NCBI GenBank assembly: GCA_963823895.1
Contig: CAWGNG010000030.1
Span: 62,001 to 126,000 of the forward strand
Direction: 5' to 3'
DNA from: G963675935 sp963823895
GTDB taxonomy: Bacteria > Planctomycetota > Planctomycetia > Pirellulales > Thermoguttaceae
DNA: 64,000 bases
The translations under genes were made by a program, and so were the position numbers. The notes beneath the pieces were generated by a model. It saw only the letters and a list, made by a program, of their open reading frames with translations, had not been told where the DNA came from and made no database searches. This document shows positions 53,680 through 62,009 of this stretch, piece by piece (positions within the stretch are counted from its first letter, which is position 1; each line of letters opens with the position of its first letter).

Positions 53680-54378
53680 TCAGGAGGGCTCCCGGGCTTC
53701 TCCTTCTTCCCACATGGTGATGAAATCGGGGTCTTCCACGGCCTCCCCCGTCGACCTCAAGCGATATCTTCCCGGCGGCCCGGGTTGGATAAGAGACAGG
53801 TCCGGCGGGAGGTCAGTTTCATTTCCGTCTGCCAGCAGAACCACAACCCCTTCCTCGTACGATATTCGCACGATCTTCCCATAAAGTTGCTCTTGTCGCA
53901 CGACTTCTTCATCTTCGCCCACAGAGCGACAATGCGTTATGCCCATCAGAATCTGCTTACTCAAGTAGTCCCGGCCGGCGACTTCGATCAGTTCTTTGAC
54001 GTACTGTTCGTCGAAGCGATATTCAAACTCCCAGTCTCGCGGCGATCCGTATTGAAAGAATGGCGCATAATTGGGCTTCCATTCCGCCGACGAGTTGGCA
54101 TCCTCCGCGGGCCGTGTGCGCCACGACAGCAGGTAATTCGGATCTGTCACAACCTCGCCGGTGGCTTGATGGCGATATGTGCCCCGCGGCGCATATAGGA
54201 CTGCCCTGAAGTCTGGTGGAACCGTCTTTGTGTCGCCGTTATCGCAGCGGATGACAATGCCGTGTTGGTCATCAGCCCATTCGACCTTGCCAACGAACTG
54301 CTCCTGACGGATCAGTGTCCCTTGCCGATCGTAACTGGTAATGCCAAGCAGGGCTGTCTTACCCAGTATGGGTCTCAC
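53680..54378 (-). CDS. Hypothetical protein with two tandem copies of one domain
   Basis: 232 aa. Residues 8-88 and 142-228 are copies of the same unit: L-L/M-G-I-T-x(n)-R-Q-E-Q-x-x-G-K-V/I ... G-x-V-x-R/L-x-D-G-x-x-T-x-L/V-P-P-D ... G-x-Y-R-x-x-x-T-G-E-x-V-x-D-P-x-x. No signal or TM. Starts 42 bp from the next TA-like gene and ends 12 bp before the radical SAM gene. Function unknown; similar units occur in immunity-like proteins, which is only a guess here. Confidence 0.7.
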   Translation of the reverse strand: MRPILGKTALLGITSYDRQGTLIRQEQFVGKVEWADDQHGIVIRCDNGDTKTVPPDFRAVLYAPRGTYRHQATGEVVTDPNYLLSWRTRPAEDANSSAEWKPNYAPFFQYGSPRDWEFEYRFDEQYVKELIEVAGRDYLSKQILMGITHCRSVGEDEEVVRQEQLYGKIVRISYEEGVVVLLADGNETDLPPDLSLIQPGPPGRYRLRSTGEAVEDPDFITMWEEGEAREPS

Positions 54379-54417
54379 GACGCGCGCTCCTTGAATGCCG
54401 CGACGAAACCAACAAAA

Positions 54418-54648
54418 TCAGGTGACCGCGCGGACGTTTCGCCAGTCCTTGGTTCGGCCGTTCTTGATAAGTCGCGGCGCACCATCGATGTCTTGAAGCA
54501 GCCCCGGTACTTCCAACAATTCAGCGGTGGCATCCCGGCTAGCCGTAGCAGCCAGGTAGTCCAAGAACTCCGCAGCCACTCGGACTTTCGCTGGCGGGAG
54601 GGAGTCCAATCGTTCTTTTGCTCGCTTTCGCAACTGGCCGATGGTCAT
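54418..54648 (-). CDS. Small antitoxin-like protein (DUF2281-like)
   Basis: 76 aa. T-I-G-Q-L-R-K-R-A-K-E-R-L-D-S-L-P-P-A-K-V-R-V-A-A-E-F-L-D-Y-L resembles short helical antitoxin-type proteins. No toxin gene directly follows, so it may be an orphan. Confidence 0.6.
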   Translation of the reverse strand: MTIGQLRKRAKERLDSLPPAKVRVAAEFLDYLAATASRDATAELLEVPGLLQDIDGAPRLIKNGRTKDWRNVRAVT

Positions 54649-54709
54649 CGTCGCCTCCTGAAACCGCTGTCCTAGCAGATCTAGTAGTATACCACGTTTC
54701 CTGTCGTCG

Positions 54710-54898
54710 CTACTTTACGAACGGAATCCCTAAGTCCTTGCATATCTTCCGCGCCAGCCGATCTCGGATTTCCGCGTGTCGGGGGACGGAGGATCGCCGA
54801 TTCTGCGCGGGATTCAACCACCACGAGTGGCAACCGCCTTCACGCACGAAGACGCAACCATGTTCGCCGAGATGCTTCAAGAGTTCGGTGCGCTTCAT
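54710..54898 (-). CDS. hicA: HicA-family mRNA interferase toxin
   Basis: 62 aa from ATG 54898. K-R-T-E-L-L-K-H-L-G-E-H-G-C-V-F-V-R-E-G-G-C-H-S-W-W carries the catalytic His in the place of the family G-S-H-x-x-Y/W block; V-P-R-H-A-E-I is the second mark, and it closes with K-I-C-K-D-L-G-I. Start overlaps the hicB stop by 4 bp. HicA cleaves mRNA unless bound by HicB. Confidence 0.88.
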   Translation of the reverse strand: MKRTELLKHLGEHGCVFVREGGCHSWWLNPAQNRRSSVPRHAEIRDRLARKICKDLGIPFVK

Positions 54899-55107
54899 AC
54901 GATCAGCGGTTCTTCGCTGTAATCGGGAATTGCCGCTTGAATCGCCTCTGCGCGGTTGAACTCCAGGGCCTCTCGCAACGTCACCCGCAGGCTCTCGATC
55001 AGTTCTTCGCGGCTTCGCTCTTGGCAATTTACTCCGGGAACTTCCTCGATCCAGCCGATCCACCAGTCCGCGTCCTGTTTTGTGATCGCCGTGTAGGTGT
55101 TCGCCAT
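54895..55107 (-). CDS. hicB: HicB-family antitoxin
   Basis: 70 aa from ATG 55107. Y-T-A-I-T-K-Q-D-A-D-W-W-I-G-W-I-E-E-V-P-G-V-N-C-Q-E and E-L-I-E-S-L-R-V-T-L-R-E-A-L form the partial RNase-H-like HicB fold. No C-terminal DNA-binding domain, as in many short HicB proteins. Order antitoxin-toxin with ATGA overlap. Confidence 0.87.
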   Translation of the reverse strand: MANTYTAITKQDADWWIGWIEEVPGVNCQERSREELIESLRVTLREALEFNRAEAIQAAIPDYSEEPLIV

Positions 55108-55199
55108 CAGCAAGTCTCCTGCTGCAAGTACTCGCCTCCGTCCGCCGACTCCACCTGAGACGACGCCACCATCATACCACGTTTTCCGCGATTCGGAAA

Positions 55200-55823
55200 T
55201 CACGCCTGGGGGGTGTTCCAATTGGCCAATTTCTTCCCCAGCCGCCGGGCCCTCTTGCGGGCGCGGGCGCCGATGTCGGCCTTCTGCTCGCCGGCGGCAA
55301 GGCCGATGAAAAGCACGTCCACCGTCTTTGCCCCCAGCAGCTTGGCGCAACCTTTCATTAGACTGACCATTCGCGTCGTCAGCCGGGCCAAGAGCGAGGG
55401 GGCGGCGGAGGTAGCCACGACCACGGCCCGCTTGGTTTTCTGCCGCTTGCGTATCTTCGGCCCCAGATTTCCCCAGGGCCAGTAGGCGTAGCAGACCAGC
55501 CGTTCGATGAAGCGCTTCATCACGGCGGTGACCGTCCAGAAGTTCATCGGCGAAGCCAACACGATGGCGTCGGAGCGTTCCAGTTCGTCGAGCAGTTCCT
55601 GGATGTCGTCCTGCAAGAGGCACTGTCCGCGGCTGTCCCCTTCCTGTTGCGTGCAGACGCGGCAGTTGGTGCAGAACTCGATGTGCCGGTCGATGAGGTA
55701 GATTTTCTTCGTTTCCGCCCCCGCCTCCCGCGCCGCGGCGAGGATTTCCTCGACTGCCGAGTCGATGACGCCGGCTTTGCGGTAGGTGCCGAGGATGGCT
55801 ATCACTTTTGTTGGAGTGCCCAT
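55200..55823 (-). CDS. Flavodoxin-fold NAD(P)H-dependent oxidoreductase
   Basis: 207 aa. A-I-L-G-T-Y-R-K-A-G (FMN loop), F-C-T-N-C-R-V-C-T-Q...C (compact Cys cluster) and L-A-S-P-M-N-F-W-T-V-T place it in the FMN reductase / iron-sulfur flavoprotein superfamily, like the protein at 12018. The C-terminal basic helix R-A-R-K-R-A-R-R-L-G-K-K is unusual. Partner unknown. Confidence 0.83.
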   Translation of the reverse strand: MGTPTKVIAILGTYRKAGVIDSAVEEILAAAREAGAETKKIYLIDRHIEFCTNCRVCTQQEGDSRGQCLLQDDIQELLDELERSDAIVLASPMNFWTVTAVMKRFIERLVCYAYWPWGNLGPKIRKRQKTKRAVVVATSAAPSLLARLTTRMVSLMKGCAKLLGAKTVDVLFIGLAAGEQKADIGARARKRARRLGKKLANWNTPQA

Positions 55824-55884
55824 GTTGTCCTTCCGCTCTCTGGCGATTATTAGCCACCGGTCAACACTACAGCGCTACTTGACG

Positions 55885-56075
55885 AGCGCAAAGCCCACCA
55901 CGGAGGCACGGAGGACACTGAGAAGACGACCAGAAGCGCGCAGAAACCGCAAACGAACACAGATGGCGCGGCTGGCGACACGAATTCCGCCGCCGCCGTC
56001 CGTGTTTATCCGTGTTGATCTGTGGTTCTCTTCATTCCGCCTCAGTGTTCTCCGTGTCCGTGGTAAACCTAGTGC
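55885..56075. repeat. CACGGAGG / GTGTTTATCCGTG word repeats
   Basis: ACCACGGAGGCACGGAGGACAC (split here by words) at 55897 is mirrored by GTGTTCTCCGTGTCCGTGG at 56048, with AACACAGATGG and CCGTGTTTATCCGTGTTGATC between. No gene visible in 55824-56082. Confidence 0.65.
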
Positions 56076-56082
56076 TCCCGTG

Positions 56083-57348
56083 TCAAATCCGTTCCGCTTC
56101 GCCGAGATCCCTAATGAGCAGTTCAATCATCTCTTCCGTATGATTGGTTGTCAAGCTGATTCGCAAACAGGCTTCGCCCTCCGGCACGGTCGGCGGACGA
56201 ATCGCTGGGACGAATAGGCCGTGGTCGCGGAGTTTCAGCGACAACTCCACGGCGCGATCGGGATCGCCGACGATGATCGGAATGATCTGGCTGACCGACG
56301 AGCCGGTGTTCCAACCGCGGGCGGCAAGCTCACTTCGCAACGTCTCGGCTCGGGCCAAAAGCGAATGGCGGCGCTGCGGCTCTTGCTCGACGATTTCGAG
56401 CGCGGCGAGCGCGGCGGCCGACGCGGCGGCGGGGGCAGCGGTGGAAAAAACGTACGGCCGGGCGCGATTCACCAACCACTCAATTAGCGGCCGGCTACCG
56501 GCGACGAAACCGCCCACGCTGCCAAGGGCCTTGCTCAAAGTGCCGATCCGCACGTGAACGCGATTTTCCGAATTGGGGCGACCGGGGGTGGCGGCGCCAA
56601 GGGGGACAGTCCCATTTTCGCTGACGCGAAAATTGGGACAGTCCCCGACGCGAAAATTGGGACAGTCCCCGAGATGTTCGGCCACCCCGCGGCCATGCCG
56701 GCCAAAGACGCCGGTGGCGTGGGCTTCATCGACCAAGAGCATCGCCTCGAACTTCTCCGCCAAATCGGCCAGTTCCGCAAGCGGCGCCAAGTCGCCGTCC
56801 ATGCTGAAGAGGCTGTCGGTGACGATCAGGCGTCGGCGGCACTTTTTCGATTGCTCCAGCAACGCCGCCAAGCGCCGCCAATCGCCGTGCGGATAGACGC
56901 GGACGTCGGCCCGCGACAGGCGGCAGCCGTCGAACAGACTGGCGTGATTTTTGCGGTCGCAGTAGACGGCGTCGCCGGGTCCGACCAAGGCGGCGATCGT
57001 GCCGGCGTTGGCGGCGAAGCCCGAGGCGAACAGCAGCGCCGCTTCCGTCCCCTCGAACGCGGCCAATCGCTCTTCCAGCCGGCGGTGCAGAGCGGCCCGG
57101 CCGGTGATCAGCGGGCTGGCCCCGCTGCCCCAGCCTTCCGTGGCGACGGCCTCGACGACCGCCTGGGCCAGCCGCGGGTCGGCGGCCAGGCCGAGGTAAT
57201 CGTTCGAGCCGAAGTTGATCAGCTCGCGGCCGTCGAGCGACAACCGCGCCGCTTGCGGTCCCTGGCGAGTCGCGGGCCGCCGCCGCAAGTGCTGCCGCTG
57301 CAACGCCAGCAGTTCGTCGTCGATCCATGACAGAGGATTGTGGGGCAT
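56083..57348 (-). CDS. bioF: 8-amino-7-oxononanoate synthase-like (BioF) with palindrome-encoded insert
   Basis: PLP enzyme of the alpha-oxoamine synthase family, biotin pathway step joining pimeloyl-CoA/ACP and alanine. ATG 57348 chosen; upstream in-frame codons come from a repeat. N-F-G-S-N-D-Y-L-G-L, G-S-G-A-S-P-L-I-T-G, D-S-L-F-S-M-D-G-D-L-A-P-L, D-E-A-H-A-T-G-V-F-G and the PLP lysine block G-T-L-S-K-A-L-G-S are intact. Between H-L-G and R-I-G-T-L-S-K-A a 35-40-residue insert (D-C-P-N-F-R-V repeated) is encoded by a GGGACAGTCCC palindrome and extra arm. 421 aa versus about 385 usual. A KBL-type ligase cannot be excluded. Confidence 0.85.
   Translation of the reverse strand: MPHNPLSWIDDELLALQRQHLRRRPATRQGPQAARLSLDGRELINFGSNDYLGLAADPRLAQAVVEAVATEGWGSGASPLITGRAALHRRLEERLAAFEGTEAALLFASGFAANAGTIAALVGPGDAVYCDRKNHASLFDGCRLSRADVRVYPHGDWRRLAALLEQSKKCRRRLIVTDSLFSMDGDLAPLAELADLAEKFEAMLLVDEAHATGVFGRHGRGVAEHLGDCPNFRVGDCPNFRVSENGTVPLGAATPGRPNSENRVHVRIGTLSKALGSVGGFVAGSRPLIEWLVNRARPYVFSTAAPAAASAAALAALEIVEQEPQRRHSLLARAETLRSELAARGWNTGSSVSQIIPIIVGDPDRAVELSLKLRDHGLFVPAIRPPTVPEGEACLRISLTTNHTEEMIELLIRDLGEAERI
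56602..56670. repeat. GGGACAGTCCC palindrome with duplicated arm, in frame inside bioF
   Basis: Hairpin 56602-56646 (GGGGACAGTCCC...TTCGC / GCGAAAATTGGGACAGTCCCC split) followed by a second copy of the right arm to 56670. Confidence 0.88.
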
Positions 57349-57364
57349 TGCGTTGCAGCGAAAA

Positions 57365-57460
57365 CGGTCCTCGTTGCGAAGCCGCAAGCGGTTAACGTGG
57401 TGTAAAGCGACATTCTTCCCTGATCCCTGACCCCTAGCCCCTAGCCCCCAGCCCCTCATC
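57365..57460. repeat. Composite repeat, reverse copy of 30846-30950
   Basis: AACGTGG...CATTCTTCCC tail followed by CCTGATCCCTGACCCCTAGCC words. It gives the NfeD gene its last residues (G-L-G-A-R-G) and stop TAG. Confidence 0.75.
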
Positions 57461-59680
57461 CTCCTCCACTCTCCGCACCAGCACGCGGCTGCCGCGGACC
57501 TCGACGACTTCGATCTCCGTGCCGCGGTCGATCACTTCGCCGTCGGCGATCACGTCGACCAGCAGGTCGTCGAAGCGGGCCTTGCCGCAGGGGGTCAGTT
57601 GCGTGGTCGTCGTGCCCCGCGTTCCCAGCAGATCGTGGAAATTGACCAGGGCCTCGCGGCGGCGGATGATTTCGGCCTCCTCGCCCGCCGGCGGCTCGAG
57701 CATGAAATTGCCGAACAACCGCGAATGGGGGAGGCGATTGCGCAGCAGCACGGCAAAAGCGATCATGCCGAAACAAGCGGCGGCCACCGTCAACAGCGAG
57801 GTGAAAAGCTCGTCGCGCTGATAGTCGTTCTGCGGAATGAAGGATTTTGAGGTCTGGCTGGCCAGGATAATCGAGGCCAGCACCATTGCCCCGCCGCCCA
57901 GGCCAAAAATGCCGAAGCCGGGAATGACGAAGATTTCCAGCAGCAGGCAACTCACCCCGGCGATGAACAGCAGCGCTTCGAGCCAGCCGGCCGTGTGGCC
58001 CAGGTAACGGCTCCAGAAGAACAAGAGGAAGCAGACCAGGGCGACGAAGGCGCCGATGCCGACGCCCGGCGCGTGCAATTCGAAGTAGAGCGCCGAGCCG
58101 CCGATGATCAGCAGCAGCACCGCCACGCCCGGCGAGGCGAGAGCGTCGATCAGCACGGAGGCCCAACCCGGCTCGACCAGCGTCGGATCGCCCTCCAGCC
58201 CGTAGCATTGCTTGAATTGGGCGAAATTATCGACGACGTAGTTGGCCAGGTGGTACTCCTCCGCCTTGGTCCCGTCGACCAGCAGCGGCTTGTTGGGCAC
58301 GGTGACCGGCTCGCCCATGTTCCACTTGCCGGGCTCCAACTGTTCGCGGCGTTCTTCGTCGCAGAAGTACTCGACGTTGCCGAGGCGGGTGGCGCGATAG
58401 ACGTCGAGATGCGGATCGACCATCGCCGCCATCAACGACCAGGAACGTCCCTTGCGGGGCGCCAGTTCGCGGATCACGCGAACCACGTCTTTGACCTCGT
58501 CGGGGCTGAGCTCGTAGGCCCCCGATCCGCCGAGCACCGTGCGCGGATGGACCACGACCTGGTCGCAGGCCAGGGCGACGATGGCGGCGTCGGAGCGGGC
58601 CTCGTTGGGAATGTAGGCGACCGTGCGGACCTTGCTCGGATCCAGATCGCCCAGGAAGTTCGCCAACTGCATTGCATCACGAACCGATCCGCCGGGGCTA
58701 TCGATCCAGAGGCAGATGAAATTGACCTGTTCCTGGCGAATCTGCTCCTCGATCATGCGCTGCGCCTTCTCGACGGTATCGGCCAGCAGCGGGCTTTTCA
58801 GATCGACGCGGACCGCCTTCCATCCCCCTTCGAGCGAAGGGTCGTCCTCGATGGTGGTCGAGGGCAGTTCCAACGCCTTGGCCAGATCGCGGCGATCGGC
58901 GGCCAGGTAGCTGGCCAGTCCCCAGCGGCGGGCCTCGATGCCGGAAAACATCCCCTGCTCGCCCGCCCGCTTCACCACGACCGGCGGTTCGGTGGCGTGC
59001 GTCTTCTTCAGTGCTTCGAGTTCCTCCGGCGTGACGTATTTCTGATCGCGTTCGTCCGTCTTGACCTGCAAAACCTCGATGGCGGGATCGAGCATTCCCA
59101 ACGCAATCACCACCGGCACCGTCCACCGCCGACCGGCGATTTCGGAATAGGCGCTACGCATGGTGGGCGAAATCGTCTTTTCGTCGATGCCCGCCGCGCC
59201 GAGCGTGGCGTCCTTGGCCATGATGATCTCTTGGCAGGCGATCACCGGCAGCACGGCATGTCCTTCGACCGAATTGGGCAGATACGCCACCGTGCGCACG
59301 CCGTTGAGCTCGTCGCTGGAGAGATAGTTGGCCAGGCTGTAGGATTGGCTGAAATCGCTGCCGCGGCCGGCGTCCTTCTGCCCCTTGGGTGCGCGGAACT
59401 CGAAAACCAACGTCAAGCGGGCGTTGTCCCTTTTCGCCCTGTCGATCGCGCGGCCGACCACCTGACGGACGTGCTTGGCGGTCTGATCGCTGATCGGCAG
59501 CGCAACCTGGATGAAGCGGCCGATCTGCCTGGGCGCTTTCGGCTCGTCCCTGGCAAATGCGGGGGCGGCGAGAGTGGCTAATGCCGCGAAAAGCACCGCG
59601 CATACCGCCAGCCACCGATTGCTTGCGGCCGGAAAAGCCGCACCGTACCGCGAAACGCTGGCCGGCGTAGTGTTCTTCAT
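57434..59680 (-). CDS. NfeD-family membrane protein with two ClpP-like (crotonase-fold) domains
   Basis: 748 aa. Signal/TM helix at 23-43. Two serine-protease-like ClpP folds: first about 55-270, second about 300-480 with L-W-I-D-S-P-G-G-S-V and A-C-D-Q-V-V (the second looks like the catalytic one; first G-x-S less clear). Then 4-5 TM helices (530-660) and a C-terminal NfeD OB-fold (R-G-T-T-T-T-Q-L-T-P-C-G-K-A-R-F-D). Long NfeD proteins act with stomatin-like partners in membranes; no such partner is next to it. End written by a repeat. Confidence 0.87.
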   Translation of the reverse strand: MKNTTPASVSRYGAAFPAASNRWLAVCAVLFAALATLAAPAFARDEPKAPRQIGRFIQVALPISDQTAKHVRQVVGRAIDRAKRDNARLTLVFEFRAPKGQKDAGRGSDFSQSYSLANYLSSDELNGVRTVAYLPNSVEGHAVLPVIACQEIIMAKDATLGAAGIDEKTISPTMRSAYSEIAGRRWTVPVVIALGMLDPAIEVLQVKTDERDQKYVTPEELEALKKTHATEPPVVVKRAGEQGMFSGIEARRWGLASYLAADRRDLAKALELPSTTIEDDPSLEGGWKAVRVDLKSPLLADTVEKAQRMIEEQIRQEQVNFICLWIDSPGGSVRDAMQLANFLGDLDPSKVRTVAYIPNEARSDAAIVALACDQVVVHPRTVLGGSGAYELSPDEVKDVVRVIRELAPRKGRSWSLMAAMVDPHLDVYRATRLGNVEYFCDEERREQLEPGKWNMGEPVTVPNKPLLVDGTKAEEYHLANYVVDNFAQFKQCYGLEGDPTLVEPGWASVLIDALASPGVAVLLLIIGGSALYFELHAPGVGIGAFVALVCFLLFFWSRYLGHTAGWLEALLFIAGVSCLLLEIFVIPGFGIFGLGGGAMVLASIILASQTSKSFIPQNDYQRDELFTSLLTVAAACFGMIAFAVLLRNRLPHSRLFGNFMLEPPAGEEAEIIRRREALVNFHDLLGTRGTTTTQLTPCGKARFDDLLVDVIADGEVIDRGTEIEVVEVRGSRVLVRRVEEDEGLGARG

Positions 59681-59769
59681 GGCGTTTCTTTCTCCCTTCC
59701 ATTATAAACCAGCGGCCAAGCCGGTCAATTCGGGGGGAAAGTGGGGACGGCAACGGGTAATGATCGGTC

Positions 59770-59808
59770 GAACGTTTAGCCGCTGCGTGGACGCGGTGGC
59801 CAAACGGG
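59770..59808. repeat. CGTTTAGC-family palindrome, variant
   Basis: CGTTTAGCCGCTGCGTGGAC...GGCCAAACG, between the NfeD start and the nitroreductase stop. Confidence 0.7.
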
Positions 59809-59809
59809 G

Positions 59810-60340
59810 TCAATCGGCGCCGCCGTAGCGATTGAACCAGGCGCGATCGGTGAACGGAAATCGATCACGCTGTGCGCCCGGCTCGACCGGCACGCCGATC
59901 GGCAAGACGATGCGGACCTGGCGGTCGGGGGGGACGTCGAGCAAGCGGCCGATGCGGACGGCGCGGCCTTCGGCTCGTACGACGCCGTCGAGCCAGACGC
60001 TGGCGTAGCCCAGCGCGGTGATCGCTAGCAGCATGTTCTCGACCGCCGCCGCGCAGTCTTCGGCGGCAAACGACAGATTGGAGTAGACCGGCCGCGGGTC
60101 AGCCAGGCAGACGATCATCGCCTTGGCGGTCAGGCAGAAGGGCTTTCCCAGGATTTCGGCGATCTGGCGGACGAGTTTCGCATCGTCGACGATCACGAAC
60201 GAGACAACCTGCGCATTGCAGGCCGAGGGGGCCTGAATGCCCGCCTGCGCGATCTTCGCCAAATCCGCCCGCGGCAGGGGCGAATCGGCAAACTCGCCGC
60301 GGTAACTGTAACGGCTGGCAATGGCATCGAATAGGTTCAC
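59810..60340 (-). CDS. Nitroreductase-family protein
   Basis: 176 aa. S-R-Y-S-Y-R-G-E-F near the N-terminus, A-P-S-A-C-N-A-Q FMN site, A-A-E-D-C-A-A-A-V-E-N-M-L-L-A-I-T-A-L-G-Y-A-S-V-W motif and P-I-G-V-P-V tail identify the FMN-dependent nitroreductase fold; small size suggests a homodimer oxidoreductase. Start GTG 60340 overlaps the stop of a 39-aa ORF (GTGA), so the two may be translated together. Confidence 0.87.
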   Translation of the reverse strand: MNLFDAIASRYSYRGEFADSPLPRADLAKIAQAGIQAPSACNAQVVSFVIVDDAKLVRQIAEILGKPFCLTAKAMIVCLADPRPVYSNLSFAAEDCAAAVENMLLAITALGYASVWLDGVVRAEGRAVRIGRLLDVPPDRQVRIVLPIGVPVEPGAQRDRFPFTDRAWFNRYGGAD

Positions 60341-60456
60341 AACGAGTCCTCCGTGGCGAGCCCTTCCGCGTAGTCCGCGATTCCTGCCTCGGCCGATTCG
60401 CGGTCCTCCTCCGACGCCTCTGCGTACAAGGCAGACAAATCGCTGGCGTCAATCAT
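60337..60456 (-). CDS. Small acidic 39-aa ORF coupled to the nitroreductase
   Basis: Starts ATG 60456, ends in the GTGA overlap with the nitroreductase start. Composition is strongly acidic (I-D-A-S-D-L...E-A-S-E-E-D-R-E-S-A-E-A). No homology known to me; could be a leader peptide or a real small protein. Confidence 0.45.
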   Translation of the reverse strand: MIDASDLSALYAEASEEDRESAEAGIADYAEGLATEDSL

Positions 60457-60482
60457 GGTTCTTTCTCCGACGATTGCAACGG

Positions 60483-61594
60483 TCACTTCTTTTCCGCCGG
60501 CTTGCAGCAGGAAAGCGTCAGCAGGGCGTAGCCGGTCACTAATGCGGGCTCCCCTTCCATCCAGCGCGGATCAGTGTTGACCCACGAGCCGTTGGGCCGC
60601 TGACGTTTGATTACCTCGTCGGCCAACTCGCGGCGCCAGTCGTGCTTCTTGCCGGCGTCGTCGGTCAGTTGCTTCATGCCCGCGGCGTCGAGCGACTTGG
60701 CGGCGGTCTGGTAGTAGTAGTAGAGGCCGGAACCGCCCATGCCGGGATTCGTCCTCAGGTCGTAATGTTTCTCGATCCACTTGATGGCGGCCTTCACGCG
60801 GGGATCGTTGGGGCCGACGCCGGCGTAGATCATGCTCTTCAGGCCGGCGTAGGTCATCGAGCCGTAGCTGCGCAATCCGCCGTCGGGCGTTTTCCCGGCT
60901 TGGCTCTCGCCGCCGGCGGCGGGCGTGTAGTAGAAGCCGCCGTCGGGATTCTTCGCCGCAAACGGCAGCATGTTGTCGGCGCTCTCCAGGTTCTGGCAGC
61001 GGGAGACGAAGATCAGTGCCTTCTTCATCGCCTCGTCGTTGGGCCCCGCGCCGGCGGCCTTCAGCGCATCGACCAGGAATTGCGTGTTCGACAGGTCCGG
61101 CCGCTTGTGCTTGCCGTAGCCGGCGCCGCCGTAGGCGGGGCTCGATTTGTCCTGCCCTTGCGCTCGGTCCATTGATTCGCTTTGAGAAACTTCTCGGCGT
61201 TCTTAATGAGCTTGTCGTAGCGCCCGTTGCGATTCGCTTCGGCGAAGCACATCAGGCCCAGCGACGTTTCGTAGTTGCGGTACATGCTCTTCTCGAGCGA
61301 GATCGCGCCGTCGGGCTGCACGAAGCCTTCCAGATACTTCAGGCTCTTCGCCGTCAGCGGATCGTCGGGCGAGCGGCCGTTGCGCAAAATGGCCGTAGTG
61401 ACAACCGCCGTCACGCCGGGCCCGGCATGGGCCGCGAAAGAGCCGTCCGCCGCTTGCACGCCCTGTAGAAACGCGATTGCCCGGTCCGCCGATTGGGCGC
61501 AGGCATCGGCCGTGGAAAGTGGCTGGTCGGCCGCCGCCATGCCCGCCAGCAGAAGAACCAACACAGTACACGGAAGCAGAGATCGTCGAGCCAT
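60483..61594 (-). CDS. Prenyltransferase/squalene-cyclase-repeat secreted protein, one apparent frameshift near 61170
   Basis: Signal peptide at residues 1-21 (L-L-P-C-T-V-L-V-L-L-L-A-G-M-A-A-A). Repeats like A-I-A-F-L-Q-G-V-Q-A-A-D-G-S-F, F-V-Q-P-D-G-A-I and R-Q-R-P-N-G-S-W-V-N are the QW-type alpha-barrel repeats of squalene cyclases. After A-N-Q-W the continuation D-R-A-Q-G-Q-D-K-S-S-P-A-Y-G-G is one base out of register; together about 370 aa, half of a real cyclase, and the catalytic D-x-D-D-T is not seen. So probably a binding/structural member of the fold. Follows groES by 12 bp. Confidence 0.8.
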
Positions 61595-61606
61595 CTTCCC
61601 TCTCCT

Positions 61607-61894
61607 TTACGATACGACAGCCAGTATTTCGTCCTCGCTCATGATGAGCAACTCCTCGCCGTTCACCTTGACTTCGGCGCCGGCGTAACTGTTGAAGAGC
61701 ACCCGATCGCCTTCGTGAACCTGATGCTGGACGCGGGTTCCGTCGGCCAGCAGGCGGCCGTCGCCCAGCGACAACACGCGACCTTGGCGAGGCCGCTCCC
61801 GCGCCGCGTCGGGCAGCACGATGCCGCCTGGGGTCTTTTCTTCCGCCACCAGCCGCTTGATAACCACGTTGGCCCCGATGGGCACGATCTTCAT
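61607..61894 (-). CDS. groES: Co-chaperonin GroES
   Basis: 95 aa, full length. V-V-I-K-R-L-V-A-E-E-K-T-P-G-G-I-V-L-P (mobile loop), G-D-R-V-L-F-N-S-Y-A-G, and E-E-L-L-I-M-S-E-D-E-I-L-A-V are typical. It caps GroEL. No groEL gene is next to it, as is often so in planctomycetes with several groES copies. Confidence 0.94.
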   Translation of the reverse strand: MKIVPIGANVVIKRLVAEEKTPGGIVLPDAARERPRQGRVLSLGDGRLLADGTRVQHQVHEGDRVLFNSYAGAEVKVNGEELLIMSEDEILAVVS

Positions 61895-62009
61895 GGGCGA
61901 TCAGTCCTTGTTCAACAATCGGTCCGAACAGAGTATTCTTGCACGCTTATGCCCTTCGTGCAAGAGCCCCGCCAAACGGCGGGGGAAGGCTTGGATCGCC
62001 AAACGCAGT

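Noticed and set aside
57995..59581. 528-aa plus-strand open frame
   Set aside because: Antisense of the NfeD gene; His/Asp/Arg-rich composition typical of shadow frames.
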